Below, in pieces: positions 4,751 through 5,353 of a stretch of DNA of 5,353 bases. Within the stretch, counting starts at the first letter, position 1; each line of letters begins with the position of its first letter. The notes under the pieces are model-generated. The model had not been told where the DNA came from. It ran no database searches and worked only from the letters and a program-made list of their open reading frames with translations. This DNA is from Deinococcales bacterium (GTDB taxonomy: Bacteria; Deinococcota; Deinococci; Deinococcales; Deinococcaceae), in the NCBI GenBank assembly GCA_025359705.1, contig JANYFS010000637.1:1-5353 (forward strand). The letters are read 5' to 3'. The position numbers were made by a program, and so were the translations under genes.

Positions 4751-5353
4751 TTATAAAACAGTATGAACTTGAAAGGGTAGCGCTTGACCGACAATCGGAA
4801 ATTGCGAGAATCTGGGAAACGAAAAGAAACGGGTGGTTTTCTTGGTACTAAACACCACAATATCAGGACTCGAGAGCTTTTCGGAAGGTTCCACCGAAGC
4901 CATGTTATCTAGTCGCACGGTACATAATTGATCGCTCATAAATGCACCCAGATCGGTATAAATATGATCGCCAATTTTGCAGGGTTTTCGCAAAGGGGTA
5001 TGCCCATGAATGCTTGCCACCACAAAGGCGGGTAGTGGAAAGGGACCATCTTGGGGGCGTAACCACAGTGCAGCCGCCGAAGAACTCATGCCTTCTCTGG
5101 CGTGGGGTGGGGCGGCGTGGCTGCACAAAATACTGGGGGCCAGCGGCGGGCTTTCGGTGATGCCCAACACGCTAACAAAGCAGACAATTTGGGTCAAGCG
5201 TAAGTAGCGAATCAACCTCGAGGGCAGGCTTTCCAGGGTAAAACCGCCCCATTCTTCCGAAACCGAACTGCCGCCTGCATCCATCCAGCGGCTGTAGGAC
5301 ATCAAGGCCGATTTATAATGGTCAATTTTCTTGCTGACCTGAAAATCTTCAAA
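4751..5353 (-). CDS. calcineurin-like metallophosphoesterase, C-terminal part
   Basis: The reading frame is open to the right edge, so the gene starts outside the window; 200 codons are visible. TTG and ATG codons at 5305-5300 are internal, because the upstream codons (FEDFQVSKKIDHYKSA) continue without a stop. Numbering from the TTG at 5305, WMDAGGSSVSEEWGG (7-21) matches the W-x-x-x-GG segment that precedes the lid in PPP-type phosphatases; CSHAAPP (61-67) gives metal-ligand His63; SIHGHTPLRKP (98-108) gives the GHTP motif with His102; and HIYTDLGAFMSDQLCTVRLDN (114-134) matches the closing beta strands. Known members remove phosphate from proteins or cleave dinucleotide polyphosphates with a two-metal centre; the N-terminal DxH, GDxxDRG and GNHE motifs needed to confirm this lie outside. 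The cytoplasm is the expected location. The last 50 residues (SSPDIVVFSTKKTTRFF and onward) are a tail I cannot assign. Confidence 0.87.
   Translation of the reverse strand, partial: FEDFQVSKKIDHYKSALMSYSRWMDAGGSSVSEEWGGFTLESLPSRLIRYLRLTQIVCFVSVLGITESPPLAPSILCSHAAPPHAREGMSSSAAALWLRPQDGPFPLPAFVVASIHGHTPLRKPCKIGDHIYTDLGAFMSDQLCTVRLDNMASVEPSEKLSSPDIVVFSTKKTTRFFSFPRFSQFPIVGQALPFQVHTVL

Larger units (their letters stand above)
321..5222. repeat. highly iterated palindrome CTCGAG, 35 copies
   Basis: First bases of the copies I counted: 321, 465, 495, 783, 1032, 1141, 1171, 1198, 1390, 1566, 1663, 1675, 1796, 1915, 2070, 2079, 2726, 2899, 2940, 3076, 3214, 3277, 3438, 3469, 3489, 3649, 4166, 4397, 4501, 4578, 4597, 4676, 4701, 4869, 5217. 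A random hexamer would appear about 1.3 times in this length. Twenty-five copies are in genes and ten in the roughly 750 bp between genes. The flanking bases vary freely, so the conserved unit is just six bases. Spacing is irregular (9 bp to over 640 bp). The palindrome is self-complementary and thus strand-neutral. Confidence 0.97.

Noticed and set aside
321..5222. CTCGAG copies as a CRISPR array or transposon ends
   Set aside because: The conserved unit is only six bases, spacing is irregular, and copies lie within intact genes, with no cas genes, transposase or target duplications.
5300..5305. TTG/ATG pair as the start of the phosphoesterase gene
   Set aside because: Upstream codons are open to the window edge, and the catalytic motifs expected before this point are missing, so the gene must begin outside.

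Overview
The window comes from a bacterial chromosome of intermediate base composition (roughly half G+C by eye). It carries seven protein genes, two of them cut by the window edges, and one tRNA gene. I cannot name the organism. Two things hint at the Deinococcota (Thermus/Deinococcus side): three genes have a good -10 box placed so that transcription would begin at or next to the start codon (leaderless messages), and there is a stand-alone Glucodextranase_C-like secreted domain. This assignment is an inference of low confidence.

Layout. On the + strand: the 3' part of aroA (shikimate pathway; 1-506), then a 122-residue AT-rich protein of unknown function two bases later (509-877), then a membrane-anchored Glucodextranase_C-like surface protein (1042-1794). 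Next comes a divergent pair sharing a 76-bp control region: an HxlR-family regulator on the - strand (1854-2315) and a ring-cleaving dioxygenase of the MhqO/VOC type on the + strand (2392-3315). After a short gap there is a tRNA-Ser(CGA) with encoded CCA (3510-3599) and a terminator hairpin. The rest is on the - strand: a PhnD-type periplasmic binding protein (3671-4558) and, upstream of it, the C-terminal part of a calcineurin-like metallophosphoesterase that runs off the right edge (4751-5353).

The regulator/dioxygenase pair reads as a self-contained quinone or catechol response unit: a regulator with the family's N-terminal sensing cysteine sits back to back with an enzyme that would open the toxic ring. 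This resembles, by family, the YodB/CatR control of catDE in Bacillus. The other genes are housekeeping or transport functions with no evident joint task.

The most striking signal belongs to no single gene. The palindrome CTCGAG occurs 35 times in 5353 bp, about 27 times the roughly 1.3 expected for a random hexamer. It lies in genes in all three reading phases, on both sides of strand switches, and more densely between genes than within them. This is a highly iterated palindrome, analogous to cyanobacterial HIP1 (GCGATCGC) but with another core. It distorts codon choice: 17 of 20 Leu-Glu dipeptides are written CTC GAG.
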